Source of the DNA: Ulota crispa
Lineage: Eukaryota; Streptophyta; Bryopsida; Orthotrichales; Orthotrichaceae
Direction: 5' to 3'
NCBI GenBank assembly: GCA_963920765.1
Contig: OY987254.1
Coordinates: 21,001 to 85,000, forward strand
DNA length: 64,000 nt
Every line of letters starts with the position of its first letter. Within the stretch, counting starts at the first letter, position 1. Under the pieces are notes generated by a model. That model made no database searches. It was given only the letters and a program-made list of their open reading frames with translations, and was not told where the DNA came from. Positions 41,569 to 52,154 of this stretch are shown one piece after another. The position numbers and the translations under genes are program-made.

Positions 41569-43077
41569 ATGAAATCTTATTGCGCGCAGTTTTATTCTTG
41601 GTTATCAAAAACCCCATATCGTTCTTTGGAAAGAGCTTATAAAACAAGTAAAAAAATACAATATATAAAAAAAGATTATTTTTCTTATAAAAATCAAAAA
41701 TTTTCTTCAAGACGGTCTTGGCAAGCCATAATGTTATATATAAATACAAATTTAAATAATTATGTATTTGTAATATACTGCAGTCTTTTAGAATATAAAG
41801 TTAGTTTACTTTTTTTAAGTGTTATACATGTTTTCGTTTTAATTATATCAAATTTTTTTAATTCTTTTTTTTCTAAAATTAGTAGCTACTTTTTAGTTTT
41901 TGCTAAATTTATACAACAATTTTTAATGTTTCCGCAATTTTATTTTTTTCCTTTTTGTAAAAAGACTTTAAATATATATTTTTTTTTCTCATCTAGAAAT
42001 TTTGTAAAAAAAATTAAAAATAAATTAGACAAAATTAAAATTAACTGTAAAAAAAAAATTATTAAAATTAAAACTTCTTTTATTTTAACTAATTTAGTAA
42101 AAAATGATTTAAAAAAAATTAAACAGATGAATAAAAAACTAGCTTGGATTGAAGCTAGTTTAAATGACTTAGATACATGGAAGAATTATTATTCGTTTTC
42201 CTTTTTTTCTTTTGAAAAAAAAAATTTAGAAAATACTTTACATTTCGTAGATTTTGCAAAAATTACTACAGCAGCTTACGAATCTATAGGTCTTGTACCA
42301 CGTTCAATAACTCGTACTTTATCTGGATTTCAAGCAGAGTTAACAGGACAATCAACTTCATTAGTTCTTCAAGATTTTCAAATATCTCGATATCAAGCAT
42401 TGGCTTCTTTACAATATATGTTGTTTTTACTTTTTTTTCCTTGGGGATTTTCTATTTTTTCCAAAATTTGTTTTTTAGAGCCATGGCTTAAAAATTGGTG
42501 GAATACTTATCAATTTCAAATTTTTCTTAATTCTTTTCAACAAGAAATAGCATTAAAACGACTTCAAGAAATCGAAGAACTTATTTGGTTAGATAAAATA
42601 ATGATAAATTCTTTAAAAAAAATGGAATCGCATGATCTTAATATAGAAATTCATCAAAAAACAATTCAGTTAGTCAAAGCATATAATGAAAATAGTTTAA
42701 ATACTCTTTTACAGTTATTCACAGATATTATTTATTTTATTAGTTTAAGCGCTGTTTTTGTTTTAGGTAAAGAAAGACTAGCTATTTTAAATTCTTGGAT
42801 TCAAGAATTATTTTATAGCTTAAGTGATACAATGAAAGCTTTTTTTATTCTTCTATTAACAGATTTATGTATTGGATTCCATTCACCTCATGGTTGGGAA
42901 ATAGTTATAGGCTCTTTTTTAGAGCATTTGGGATTTGCCCATAATAAACATATAATATCTTGTTTTGTTTCTACTTTTCCAGTCATTTTAGATACTGTTT
43001 TTAAATATTGGATTTTTCGGCATTTAAATCGTATATCTCCTTCTATTGTAGCAACTTATCATACAATGAATGAATAA
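41569..43077 (+). CDS. cemA: Chloroplast envelope membrane protein CemA (Ycf10)
   Basis: A 502-residue inner-envelope protein linked to proton extrusion and inorganic carbon uptake. The family domain runs from about residue 235 ([20 protein letters not shown]) to the C-terminus ([23 protein letters not shown]), with several membrane helices. The N-terminal half is a Lys/Phe-rich extension with possible membrane segments near residues 60-135. It is absent from the roughly 230-residue angiosperm proteins but also long in liverworts. It lies between ycf4 and petA as usual. Confidence 0.95.
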   Translation: MKSYCAQFYSWLSKTPYRSLERAYKTSKKIQYIKKDYFSYKNQKFSSRRSWQAIMLYINTNLNNYVFVIYCSLLEYKVSLLFLSVIHVFVLIISNFFNSFFSKISSYFLVFAKFIQQFLMFPQFYFFPFCKKTLNIYFFFSSRNFVKKIKNKLDKIKINCKKKIIKIKTSFILTNLVKNDLKKIKQMNKKLAWIEASLNDLDTWKNYYSFSFFSFEKKNLENTLHFVDFAKITTAAYESIGLVPRSITRTLSGFQAELTGQSTSLVLQDFQISRYQALASLQYMLFLLFFPWGFSIFSKICFLEPWLKNWWNTYQFQIFLNSFQQEIALKRLQEIEELIWLDKIMINSLKKMESHDLNIEIHQKTIQLVKAYNENSLNTLLQLFTDIIYFISLSAVFVLGKERLAILNSWIQELFYSLSDTMKAFFILLLTDLCIGFHSPHGWEIVIGSFLEHLGFAHNKHIISCFVSTFPVILDTVFKYWIFRHLNRISPSIVATYHTMNE

Positions 43078-43278
43078 AAAAGAATGAATAAAAAAACAAA
43101 AATTTAATTGTAAAATAATTTGTTAATTATTAGGTAGTTTTTTTACTTACTAATGTAGAGTAGAATACTTTTGATTTATAATCTTCATTATTATTATAAT
43201 GAACAGAATTATAAATAAGGATTACTAGTTTAGCTAAGTATCCTATTAATGAATTTTTTGAAAAAGAATAATTGAACT

Positions 43279-44238
43279 ATGCAAAATAAAAATAGTAGTC
43301 ATTGGATAAAAAAATGTGTGATTCGATCAATTTTGATAGTAATCCTCATGAAAACAATAGCTTGGCCAGCTATTTCTGAAGCATATCCAATTTTTGCACA
43401 ACAGGCATATGAAGATCCTCGGGAAGCTACTGGTCGTATTGTATGTGCTAATTGTCATCTGGCTAAAAAATCTGTTGATATTGAAGTTCCTCAATCTATA
43501 TTGCCAGATACTGTATTTGAAGCTGTTGTTAAAATTCCTTATGATATGCAAATAAAACAAGTTCTTGCTAATGGTAAAAAAGGAGCATTAAATGTAGGAG
43601 CTGTACTTATTTTACCAAAAGGATTTGAATTAGCACCTTCGGATCGTATTCCTCCAGAAATGAAAGAGAAAATAGGTAATCTTTATTTTCAACCTTATAG
43701 TTCTGATAAAAAAAACATTATTGTAATAGGTCCTGTTCCGGGTAAAAAATATAGTGAAATTGTATTTCCTATTCTTTCACCAGATCCTGCGGTTAATAAA
43801 GAAGCCAATTTTCTAAAATATCCTATATATTTAGGTGCTAATAGAGGAAGAGGACAAATTTATCCGGATGGGACTAAGAGTAATAATACTGTTTATAATG
43901 CATCAACTACAGGTAAAGTAAGTAAAATTTTACGTAAAGAAAAAGGTGGTTATGAAATAACTATTGAGAGTTTAGATAATCGTCAAGTTGTAGATATTGT
44001 ACCTTCAGGACCAGAACTTATTATTTCAGAGGGAGAATTAATTAAAGCAGATCAGCCTTTAACAAATAACCCTAATGTGGGTGGCTTTGGTCAAGGAGAT
44101 GCAGAAATAGTACTTCAGGATCAATTACGTGTTCAAGGTCTTTTATTCTTTTTTGCATCTGTTATCTTAGCACAAATATTTTTAGTACTTAAAAAGAAAC
44201 AATTTGAAAAAGTTCAATTAGCAGAAATGAACTTTTAA
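43279..44238 (+). CDS. petA: Cytochrome f
   Basis: A 319-residue precursor of the c-type cytochrome of the b6f complex. An N-terminal signal peptide (to about residue 35) ends before [19 protein letters not shown]; the mature N-terminal Tyr is the axial heme ligand. The heme-binding motif is [10 protein letters not shown]. The large lumenal domain is followed by one C-terminal membrane helix ([15 protein letters not shown]) and a short stromal tail ending QLAEMNF. Confidence 0.98.
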   Translation: MQNKNSSHWIKKCVIRSILIVILMKTIAWPAISEAYPIFAQQAYEDPREATGRIVCANCHLAKKSVDIEVPQSILPDTVFEAVVKIPYDMQIKQVLANGKKGALNVGAVLILPKGFELAPSDRIPPEMKEKIGNLYFQPYSSDKKNIIVIGPVPGKKYSEIVFPILSPDPAVNKEANFLKYPIYLGANRGRGQIYPDGTKSNNTVYNASTTGKVSKILRKEKGGYEITIESLDNRQVVDIVPSGPELIISEGELIKADQPLTNNPNVGGFGQGDAEIVLQDQLRVQGLLFFFASVILAQIFLVLKKKQFEKVQLAEMNF

Positions 44239-44304
44239 TTTTTGAATAAAAAAAATTAAAGCGTTTGATTAATAGAATTTTTTCTATTATGGGTGATTAT
44301 TATA

Positions 44305-44945
44305 ATGAAATTCAATTTAAATTTTTTATGTTTATATAATATGATAGTAATTTCTTTAGAAATTGAGTATTTTGAATATTATTATCTTTTTCCTCTCTTA
44401 AAAGAAATGTTAAATTATCATGGATATACATTAAAGTTAAATTACTTAAAAAAACTGACTCAACAAGTATTAATAAACACATCCCAATTAACTGAATGGG
44501 GGGAAGGGTTTTATAAATATTCTAAGAAATTCTATTCTAAAAACTTTTTTTTTATGATTGTAAAAAGAATCAAAAATATAAATTTTATTTTCAATTAGAA
44601 ACAAAAATTTACATTGAAAAAAATGTTACTAATAAAGTTTTTTTATTAATAAAAAAAAATTATTATTTGTGTAGAAAAAAAAAATTAAAAAAAAATACAT
44701 ATAATCAATATATATATAAAAATAAAAAATTACCAAAAAAATCTTTTTTGTATTTGATTTTTAAATTAATTGTCTCTTATAAAAAATGGAAAGCTGATGA
44801 ACTATACATAAAAATGGCTCATATTGCTTATTGTGAAAATTTAATAGATTTTTCGATTAAATTGTTTAAAATGGCTCGTTTTGAAAAACAAACTTCTTTT
44901 TTTTTTTATTTACATTTCCAAAATGTAAATAAAAAAAACATATAA
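44305..44945 (+). pseudogene. Unnamed ORF of about 210 codons, split by a frameshift
   Basis: I do not recognise this family. Frame A is open from 44293 (ATG at 44305) to 44598, and frame B is open from 44541 to 44945. They overlap around a run of nine T (44545-44553). A one-base shift there would join them into one protein of about 210 residues. Both halves are longer than expected by chance in such AT-rich DNA. Frame A includes NMIVISLEIEYFEYYYLFP and LTQQVLINTSQLTEWGEG; frame B includes YKKWKADELYIKMAHIAYC and IDFSIKLFKMARFEKQTS. It starts 66 nt after petA on the same strand. It may be a recent pseudogene, a sequencing error in the T-run, or a gene using slippage. Confidence 0.6.
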
Positions 44946-45049
44946 GTTTTCTTTTTCTATTTATTATTTTTTTTTTATGTTAACATTTTAAATTTTTTTT
45001 ATTATAAAAAAAATAAGAATAGTAGAAAAAATGAGTTATTGTCTTATTA

Positions 45050-45106
45050 AATTGAAAAGATATTATAAAATTTTATTCCATAAAATTTTATGATATCTTT
45101 TCAATT
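45050..45106. terminator. 26-bp hairpin between the post-petA ORF and psbJ
   Basis: Arms 45050-45075 and 45081-45106 are complementary with one mismatch and a 5-nt loop. It lies between convergent units. Confidence 0.7.
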
Positions 45107-45241
45107 TTTCTTAATATTTAAATAATAAAACTAATAAAATATTTAAATTTTTTTTTAATTAAATACTTTTTTTTCAATTATCGTTTAGAATTTTTTTTTT
45201 ATCAATAATTTATATATATACATTAAAAAATATTAAAAAAA

Positions 45242-45280
45242 TTTATTATTATAATTTATTATTATAATTTATTATTATAA
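45242..45280. repeat. Three tandem copies of a 13-bp unit at the psbJ 3' end
   Basis: TTTATTATTATAA is repeated exactly three times (45242-45254, 45255-45267, 45268-45280). The psbJ stop codon (45275-45277, minus strand) lies in the third copy. Confidence 0.85.
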
Positions 45281-45397
45281 AGATGAACCTAATCCAGAGT
45301 ACGAGCCATAAAAAAAGATACCTACCAAGCCAATTACAAGAGTACCAGCTACCGTACCTATTAACCATAAAGGAATTCTTCCAGTGGTATTTGCCAT
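45275..45397 (-). CDS. psbJ: Photosystem II protein J (PsbJ)
   Basis: A 40-residue single-helix PSII subunit, [19 protein letters not shown] at the start and ending [10 protein letters not shown]. It sits near cytochrome b559 and affects electron flow around QB. It is the last gene of psbE-F-L-J. An AAGGGAG ribosome-binding site lies just upstream. Confidence 0.97.
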   Translation of the reverse strand: MANTTGRIPLWLIGTVAGTLVIGLVGIFFYGSYSGLGSSL

Positions 45398-45514
45398 TTT
45401 ATCTTATACTCCCTTTTTAATGTCATTTTTACTTAGAACTTAAAAAAAAAAAAACAGTTATAAATATTATAATTTTAAATTTATTCCAAATAAGGCAAGA
45501 AATTTCTGTTGTAA

Positions 45515-45795
<281 letters not shown>

Positions 45796-46047
45796 CTAAA
45801 AAGATCTAGTAAATTCATCAACTTGTTCTAGTGAATTAAAACGACCAGTAATTAAAGGAACTTCTTGCCGGCTTTCTGTAAAATATTCATTTGGTCGAGG
45901 ACTTCCAAAAACATCATAAGCCAAACCTGTACTAACAAATAGCCAACCTGCAATAAACAAAGATGGTATAGTTATGCTGTGTATTACCCAATATCGAATA
46001 CTGGTAACAATATCAGCAAAAGGGCGTTCTCCTGTATTTCCAGACAT
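45796..46047 (-). CDS. psbE: Cytochrome b559 alpha subunit (PsbE)
   Basis: An 83-residue subunit starting [20 protein letters not shown]. The His of WVIHSITIP is the second heme ligand, followed by one membrane helix and a lumenal tail ending [10 protein letters not shown] four-residue upstream extension (MELS) is not conserved. It heads psbE-F-L-J. Confidence 0.97.
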   Translation of the reverse strand: MSGNTGERPFADIVTSIRYWVIHSITIPSLFIAGWLFVSTGLAYDVFGSPRPNEYFTESRQEVPLITGRFNSLEQVDEFTRSF

Positions 46048-46805
46048 GCTTAGCTCCATATATATTTTGTAAAGGCTATAAAAAAATTCTATAAAAAATC
46101 AAATATAGAAAATAGAAAGTTTTTTAAAATATAGTAAAAAAAAAATGTAGTAATTTTTTTTTTAGCCTAATTAGATTATCATTGTTATACCGAAGGTATT
46201 TTTGAAGCAGACTAAATCAGTATATCTAGGGTTGTTTTAACGCAGCAAGAGAAGTTGTAAAAAAATGTTCAATTTTTTAATTAAATTAATAAATTTTTCA
46301 TAAATTTATTAATTTGTTATGTAAAATAGAACATTTTTTTTAAATATTATACTAATTTTTACAATATTATACTAATTTAAATTGTTAAAGTTTTGCAAAT
46401 AAAATAAAAATAAAATTAATTATTATAAATATAAAATATTTTTAACAAAAATTAATATATTTGTATAATAAATAAAAAACAATTTGTTTTTTATTAATTA
46501 TATATAAGTATATTTAATATTTTTGTTTAACAAAATAATTCATTAATTAGTACACTCATACAAATAAAAAAAAAGGAATTTAATTAAATTTTTAGAAAAA
46601 ATAGAAATTATCTCAAATAAAACAGTGGCAAAATTTGTTAAATCTGCTACTATAAAAAGAGCATTGAACAAAATAAAATAAATATTCTATTTTCTATTAC
46701 TAAAAATATTTTCAACTAACAAAATTTTAGTTAATAAAAAATTTAGGTAATTGTTTTATAAACGATGTATACTAAACTTGTTGTATTATCATTAGGATTT
46801 TTCTC
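46048..46805. other. psbE-petL spacer with an A/T cruciform
   Basis: A 758-nt divergent spacer with no gene seen. It holds a two-level inverted repeat: an outer stem AAAAAATGTTC (46260-46270) with GAACATTTTTT (46329-46339), and an inner 14-bp stem (46283-46296 with 46302-46315). Promoters for psbE (minus) and petL (plus) must lie here, but boxes are not clear. Confidence 0.5.
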
Positions 46806-46901
46806 ATGCTTACTATAATCAGTTATTTTCTATTTTTGTTTGCCTCTTTGTTTTTAGCTTTAGGTTTATTTATTGGTTTAAATAAAATACAACTTATTTA
46901 A
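46806..46901 (+). CDS. petL: Cytochrome b6f subunit VI (PetL)
   Basis: A 31-residue single-helix subunit, MLTIISYFLFLFASLFLALG at the start, ending NKIQLI. It is a small peripheral subunit of the b6f complex. Its position before petG is conserved. Confidence 0.94.
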   Translation: MLTIISYFLFLFASLFLALGLFIGLNKIQLI

Positions 46902-47025
46902 AAAACTATAAAAAAAGAGAACTTTTAAGGTCGGATCAATTTCATTGTATTTCTCGAATAAATTTTGAGATTAATGATAAGTTTAGTTAGTTTCTAACTT
47001 AAATATTATTTTAGTTAAACAAAAA

Positions 47026-47139
47026 ATGGTTGAAGCATTATTGTCTGGAATTGTACTCGGATTAATTCCAATAACTTTAGCTGGATTATTTGTAACTGCT
47101 TACTTACAATATCGACGTGGTGATCAATTAGATCTTTAA
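47026..47139 (+). CDS. petG: Cytochrome b6f subunit V (PetG)
   Basis: A 37-residue subunit, [20 protein letters not shown] at the start, ending [12 protein letters not shown], which is essential for b6f assembly. It follows petL by 124 nt. Confidence 0.97.
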   Translation: MVEALLSGIVLGLIPITLAGLFVTAYLQYRRGDQLDL

Positions 47140-47175
47140 TTAATTCAAATTTAATTTCAAAAAAATTTAACAATC

Positions 47176-47248
47176 ACGCTCTGTAGGATTTGAACCTACG
47201 ACATCAGGTTTTGGAGACCTGCGTTCTACCGAGCTGAACTAAGAGCGC
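47176..47248 (-). tRNA. trnW-CCA: tRNA-Trp (CCA)
   Basis: A 73-nt cloverleaf on the minus strand with acceptor GCGCTCT/AGAGCGT and anticodon CCA in CTCCAAA. Confidence 0.95.
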
Positions 47249-47348
47249 TTATTTCAAATAAAACTTTTTTTTTATAATAACAAACAACAATTTATTTTAA
47301 AATTACTAATTTATTTTAAAGTAAAATTTGATTCTATATATTTTTGGG

Positions 47349-47422
47349 TAGGGATGACAGGATTCGAACCTGCGACATTTTGTACCCAAAACAAACGCGC
47401 TACCAAACTGCGCTACATCCCT
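47349..47422 (-). tRNA. trnP-UGG: tRNA-Pro (UGG)
   Basis: A 74-nt cloverleaf with acceptor AGGGATG/CATCCCT and anticodon TGG in TTTTGGGTA. The order petG, trnW, trnP, psaJ is standard. The spacer from 47423 to 47762 is AT-rich and holds nothing else I can see. Confidence 0.95.
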
Positions 47423-47750
47423 CCCATTATTAAGTATTACTTTATGTTTATCTTGATTGTATCTTATTTATTAAGTTTTTCCTATACTTTATTATTATTA
47501 ATTTATTCATTATTTCTTTTAATAAATTTTAAATAAAATTATTACTTTATTTGGAGATACATAAATAATAAAAATAAAAAAAAAGTATATATATAAATAA
47601 AAAAATTATCATTTTAAATAAATTTAATTAAATAAAATAATATAAGTAAAATTTTAAGTCATTTGTTTTTTTAATAAATAGAATTTATTATTTTATTATA
47701 ATTATAAGAAATACAACAAACTTTACTAGTTTATTCTAAATATATTATAA

Positions 47751-47891
<141 letters not shown>

Positions 47892-48067
47892 ATAAAATGT
47901 ACTTTTATATAAAATATAAAAACCTAAAAAATTTATATTACAAATAATAATAATTTTTTAGTATTTTAACATTATTCTAATTCGCTAAAAAATTTAAATT
48001 TAATTGCTAAATTTTTTAAACATATTTTATAAAATTTAAAGATTCAATATTCAAGATAAATAGTATT

Positions 48068-48265
48068 ATGGCTAAAAATAAAGATGTAAGAGTAACAATT
48101 ACTTTGGAATGTATTAATTGTGCTCAAAATAATGAAAAAAAAAAATTAGGTGTTTCTAGATACACTACTCAAAAAAATCGTCGTAATACGCCTATTCGAT
48201 TAGAATTGAAAAAATTTTGTTATTATTGTAATAAGCATACTATTCACAAAGAAATAAAAAAATAA
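48068..48265 (+). CDS. rpl33: 50S ribosomal protein L33
   Basis: A 65-residue L33 starting [18 protein letters not shown] and ending [14 protein letters not shown], with the two CxxC-like cysteine pairs of the zinc-binding form. It is followed after 9 nt by rps18. Confidence 0.97.
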   Translation: MAKNKDVRVTITLECINCAQNNEKKKLGVSRYTTQKNRRNTPIRLELKKFCYYCNKHTIHKEIKK

Positions 48266-48274
48266 ATAGTTTTT

Positions 48275-48514
48275 ATGAAACAAGTTATAAATAAATCTAA
48301 GCGATCTTCTCGTAGACGCTTACCACCAATTAGAACGGGCGAGATTATTGATTATAAAAATATAAATTTACTTCGTAGATTTATTAGTGAACAAGGAAAA
48401 ATTTTATCTAGACGAATGAATAGATTAACTTCAAAACAGCAGCGTTTAATGACTATTGCTATTAAAAGAGCTCGGGTTTTAGCTTTATTACCTTTTCTAA
48501 ATAATGAAAATTAA
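48275..48514 (+). CDS. rps18: 30S ribosomal protein S18
   Basis: A 79-residue S18 with the core [18 protein letters not shown] and the conserved end [10 protein letters not shown]. The basic N-terminus is short, without the heptapeptide repeats found in grasses. It is paired with rpl33. Confidence 0.97.
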   Translation: MKQVINKSKRSSRRRLPPIRTGEIIDYKNINLLRRFISEQGKILSRRMNRLTSKQQRLMTIAIKRARVLALLPFLNNEN

Positions 48515-48563
48515 CTTTATTTTTTGATATATTGTTGCTAATAATTTTTTTTTTAATTTATTA

Positions 48564-48595
48564 ACTTCCCTGGAATCTAATTGCTCCAGGGAAGT
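48564..48595. terminator. 11-bp hairpin between rps18 and rpl20
   Basis: ACTTCCCTGGA (48564-48574) pairs with TCCAGGGAAGT (48585-48595). The flanking genes converge, so it serves as a shared 3' element. Confidence 0.75.
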
Positions 48596-48633
48596 ATTTT
48601 TATTTAATTTTTAATGCTTTTTTTTATTTTTTT

Positions 48634-48981
48634 TTACTCATTAACTTTTTTTAATATTGTTAAAAAACAACTGTAATCTAGTAAAGCTATTTGCGCAAGT
48701 ACTTTGCGATTCAAAAGTACTTGATTTTGATATAAATTTTGAATTAGTTTGTTATAAGAAATTTTATTATTTCGGGCCGCTGCATTAATTCGAGTAATCC
48801 ATAACCGACGAAGATCTCTTTTTCGTCTATTTCTATCCCGATAAGAAGAAGCTAAAGCTCGCATTCCTTGCTGATTGGCTGTTCGAAATAGTTTTGAATG
48901 AGCTCCTTGAAATCCCGCTGTAAGTGTAAAAATATTTTTTCGTCGTTTTCGAGCTATATATCCACGTTTAACTCTAGTCAT
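48634..48981 (-). CDS. rpl20: 50S ribosomal protein L20
   Basis: A 115-residue L20 starting [17 protein letters not shown] with the conserved [25 protein letters not shown]. It binds 23S rRNA early in assembly. It lies downstream of the 5' rps12 exon on the same strand. Confidence 0.97.
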   Translation of the reverse strand: MTRVKRGYIARKRRKNIFTLTAGFQGAHSKLFRTANQQGMRALASSYRDRNRRKRDLRRLWITRINAAARNNKISYNKLIQNLYQNQVLLNRKVLAQIALLDYSCFLTILKKVNE

Positions 48982-49862
48982 TGATGTCTATTCTCATAAA
49001 TTACTGATTGATTTTAATTAAGTAATAAAAAAATAATCGTTTTTATTTTTTTTTATTAATTAATAAAAAAATTAAATAAAAAGAAGAAACTTAAATTTAT
49101 TTATTATATTTTTTAAATTTTTTTTTTTAATAACAAAACAAAAACAAAATATATATATTTTTTATTTTATTTGATTATCATTACTTTTTTAATCATTAAA
49201 AAAGCATACATATTTCTATATATTTTTTATATACATAAAATTATTTTTTATGTTTAATCAGAAAAACTGACTTTTTCTAATGTAGAAAGTAAAAAGTCTA
49301 ATGGCTTTTGCTACTTTAACCTTCCTAACCATTACGTTAAAAATTTTCTTATTCTCAAAAGAATAGGACCTTGAAATAAGAAAATAATGGATTCCATTGT
49401 TTCTATGACTTTTTCTTCAACGGTGAGGTCTTTTCTATATACCGAAGCTTTTTAAAATTAAAAATGTTATTTGTAATTTATATAATTTTCAAATTTAGCT
49501 TTATTTGATTGACTAAATAAAAAAAATATTGAAATCAAATTTTTTATCTAGTAACGATATGTTATTTTGATAATTTGCTGGGCAGCTGACCTTATTAATC
49601 TGTTTTTGCAATCATACAATTATTTTATAATAAAATTTATTAGTGTATTTTTTTTTCGCTTAATACGTTTGTAATTAAATCAATAGTATTGAAAATTTGC
49701 TTTTTTATTTTACATTAAAATAATTGGATTTGCACCAATAAAAGCCATAAATTTCATTTATTTAAAAATAAATGATAGATTATTTGTTAAAATAAAAAAA
49801 GTTTTTCCGCTATACTAAACTTTTTTTCTTTTTTAAACTTTTATAATCATAACAAGTCGCAC
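48982..49862 (-). other. 5' half of the rps12 trans-spliced intron and rpl20 spacer
   Basis: The sequence read from 49862 on the minus strand begins GTGCGACTTG, a group II 5' splice site, directly after the rps12 5' exon. The rest of this 881-nt interval has no ORF and should hold the 5' portion (domains I to part of III) of the split intron. Its partner would be beside rps12 exons 2-3, outside the window. The boundary towards rpl20 cannot be set. Confidence 0.6.
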
Positions 49863-49976
49863 ATACACTCTAGTACAAACTCCTCGTCGTTGAGGACATC
49901 CGCGAAGGGCTGGAGATTTTGTTCTATTTTCTATTGGTTGTCTTCGATTTCTAATTAATTGTTGAATAGTAGGCAT
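49863..49976 (-). CDS. rps12: 30S ribosomal protein S12, 5' exon (trans-spliced)
   Basis: A 114-nt exon coding 38 residues, [20 protein letters not shown] to GVCTRVY. The rest of the protein is encoded elsewhere in the genome and joined by trans-splicing, as in all land plants. The exon ends exactly at a GTGCG splice site. It lies between clpP and rpl20 in a conserved clpP-rps12-rpl20 unit. Confidence 0.97.
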
Positions 49977-50115
49977 TTTAATTTATATGCAGAATTTTTT
50001 GGTTTAAATTAATTTTAACCATAAAAAATAGAATGTAAAAATTTTTAATTTATTTAAATTTATATATCAAATAAAATGGAAATTTAGTTTTAAATAAAAA
50101 AAGTTATTCAAAATT

Positions 50116-51861
50116 TTAACTATTATTTTCTATAGCAACAAGATCTACAATGCCATACATTTTTGCTTCTTTTGCTGACATAAAAACATCTCTTTCCATA
50201 TCTTCAGAAATAACCCATAAAGGTTTACCTATTCTTTGTACATAAACTCTAGTAATATAATCACGAAGTTTTAGTACTTCTTCAGCTTCCATCATACATT
50301 CACCTGCTTGTCCATCATAATAAGAACTAGCAGGTTGGTGAATCATTACCCTAATTATAAAATGTGATATAAAAGATTTTAGAAACTGTACAAACATTTT
50401 TTATTGTATACAGCTTTAAAAATAAATTAATAAAATAGTTTAAAAAAAAAAATTAAATTTATTTCAGTTAATGTAATTAAGTATTTTAAAATTTATATAC
50501 CATATTTCTTTTGTTAAATACTATTATGGTTCTGTTGTTTTATATTTTTTTTATAAAACAATGCCAAAGTTTTTTTTTAATCTGGTTAAAATTTAATTTA
50601 ACTAAAATTTTAAATTTTTATTTTTTTTATTTTCGAGAGTAAAGAAAATAATATTTATAACACTGGAATAAATAAAAAATTTAATTAATTATCTTAATAT
50701 TAAAAATCTTTTTAAGATAGTTTTATCAAGCTTTTTATGTCATGCTATTATTACCTTTTATAAGGCGTATACATTTTTTTATTAGTTAAAAAAAAAGCAA
50801 ATATTGGCGCAAAGCGTGAGGTAAAGCTATACGTTTAGTAATTTCTCCTCCAGTTAAAATGAATGATCCCATCGAAGCTGCTAATCCCATACAAATTGTG
50901 TGAACATCTGGAACTACAAATTGCATAGCATCATAAACGGATATTCCAGCTAAAACAGCTCCGCCAGGAGAATTAATATATAAGTACATATCTTTACTTT
51001 CATCTTCTCCATTTAAATACATCATAATTCCAATCAGTTGATTTGCAATTTCGTCGTCTACATGTTGACCTAAAAAAAGTAATCTTTCCCGATAAAGTCG
51101 ATTGTTATAATAAAATTTAACAAATTATTTTTTTTTATATAACTGTATTAGCGTTTTTATTTGCTCAATACAGCTCAAGCAGTTAAAAAAAATATTATTC
51201 ATTTTTTTAAATTTTTTATAGCAAATTTAATTTTTTCTATTTTTTTTTATAAATATTTTTAGCTTATTATCATAATTTTGTTTAATAGTTTAAGTTCGTT
51301 TTTTATATAGTTAATAAACAACATATTAAACAATTCATTTTTTAATATATTTGTTAAAATTTTTTTTTTTTATTTGAAATAATTTTATATTTTGTATCTT
51401 TTTTTTTTTTACAAACGGTTTTTAGTAATATCTTTAGGTTTATTATCTACTTCGGTAAAAATTAGTTAAGTCTTACTTACGTATAAAAATAAGTTTATTG
51501 TTACTTTTTTTTATTTTTTAGCAGTTTTCAAAATGTAATTTTTAATTATTAAATGTAACTAAATTTTAATTTTTAAATCTTTAATGAAGTTTAAAGTTTT
51601 ATTTTTTGGTTGACTAACCATAGAAAAGATAACTAAGTCTTTTTACTTAATAATTTTTATTAAAAATATTATGTCATGCTATTAAAGCTTTAATAATTTA
51701 TTAAGTTTAAAATGAAATAAAAACATCTAGAGTAACTAAATAAAAGATGATGGATAATTTCCATATAACCAATATGTTTAATAAACGCACTATACGTCGA
51801 TCCAAACAGCATCTTCTTCTCCTGGAAGCCTAAAAGGCACTTTTGGAACACCAATGGGCAT
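50116..51861 (-). CDS. clpP: ATP-dependent Clp protease proteolytic subunit, three exons
   Basis: Exons 51791-51861 (71 nt), 50813-51104 (292 nt) and 50116-50352 (237 nt) join to 199 codons. ClpP is the serine protease core of the stromal Clp complex. The catalytic Ser lies in GLAASMGSF, the His in [10 protein letters not shown], and the Asp further on in exon 3. Intron 1 begins GTGCG at 51790. Intron 2 begins TTGCGCC, not the usual GTGYG, if the exon follows the conserved protein (LPHA joined to RVMIH). Intron 1 ends AA and intron 2 ends TT by the same logic, so exact ends need cDNA. Confidence 0.94.
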
Positions 51862-52154
51862 TTTTTTATTTAAAATAAATATATAATAGCACTTGAGATG
51901 AAAATAGAAAAAAAAGTAGCTAATAAATAAAAAATTAGTTTATAATGTTATTAAGAAGATTATATTATATTTTTTAATAATACTACTATTATTATATATA
52001 TTTTACATATATATTATATCTAATTTGTAAAAAAAAAATTTATTAAAATTTAAAACTATTTTTACTAATTTAAAAATTTTTATTATAATATAGTTATTAA
52101 TTAATGCAAAAAAGCTACATAGTCTCTAATTCTCTTTGAGAAAGGGGTATTTCC
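51862..52154. other. Divergent clpP/psbB spacer
   Basis: A 293-nt AT-rich region with no ORF. It contains TA-repeat tracts near 51990-52020 and a TATAAT at 52084-52089 that suits psbB. Confidence 0.5.
52061..52089 (+). promoter_or_regulatory. Candidate psbB promoter
   Basis: TTTACT (52061-52066) and TATAAT (52084-52089) are 17 nt apart, about 66 nt before the psbB ATG. Confidence 0.45.

Noticed and set aside
45242..45280. Short tandem repeats as a CRISPR-like array
   Set aside because: Adjacent 13-bp copies with no spacers; simple slippage repeat.
47354..47536. 60-codon plus-strand ORF
   Set aside because: Its first part is the antisense of trnP-UGG; the rest is AT-rich spacer.
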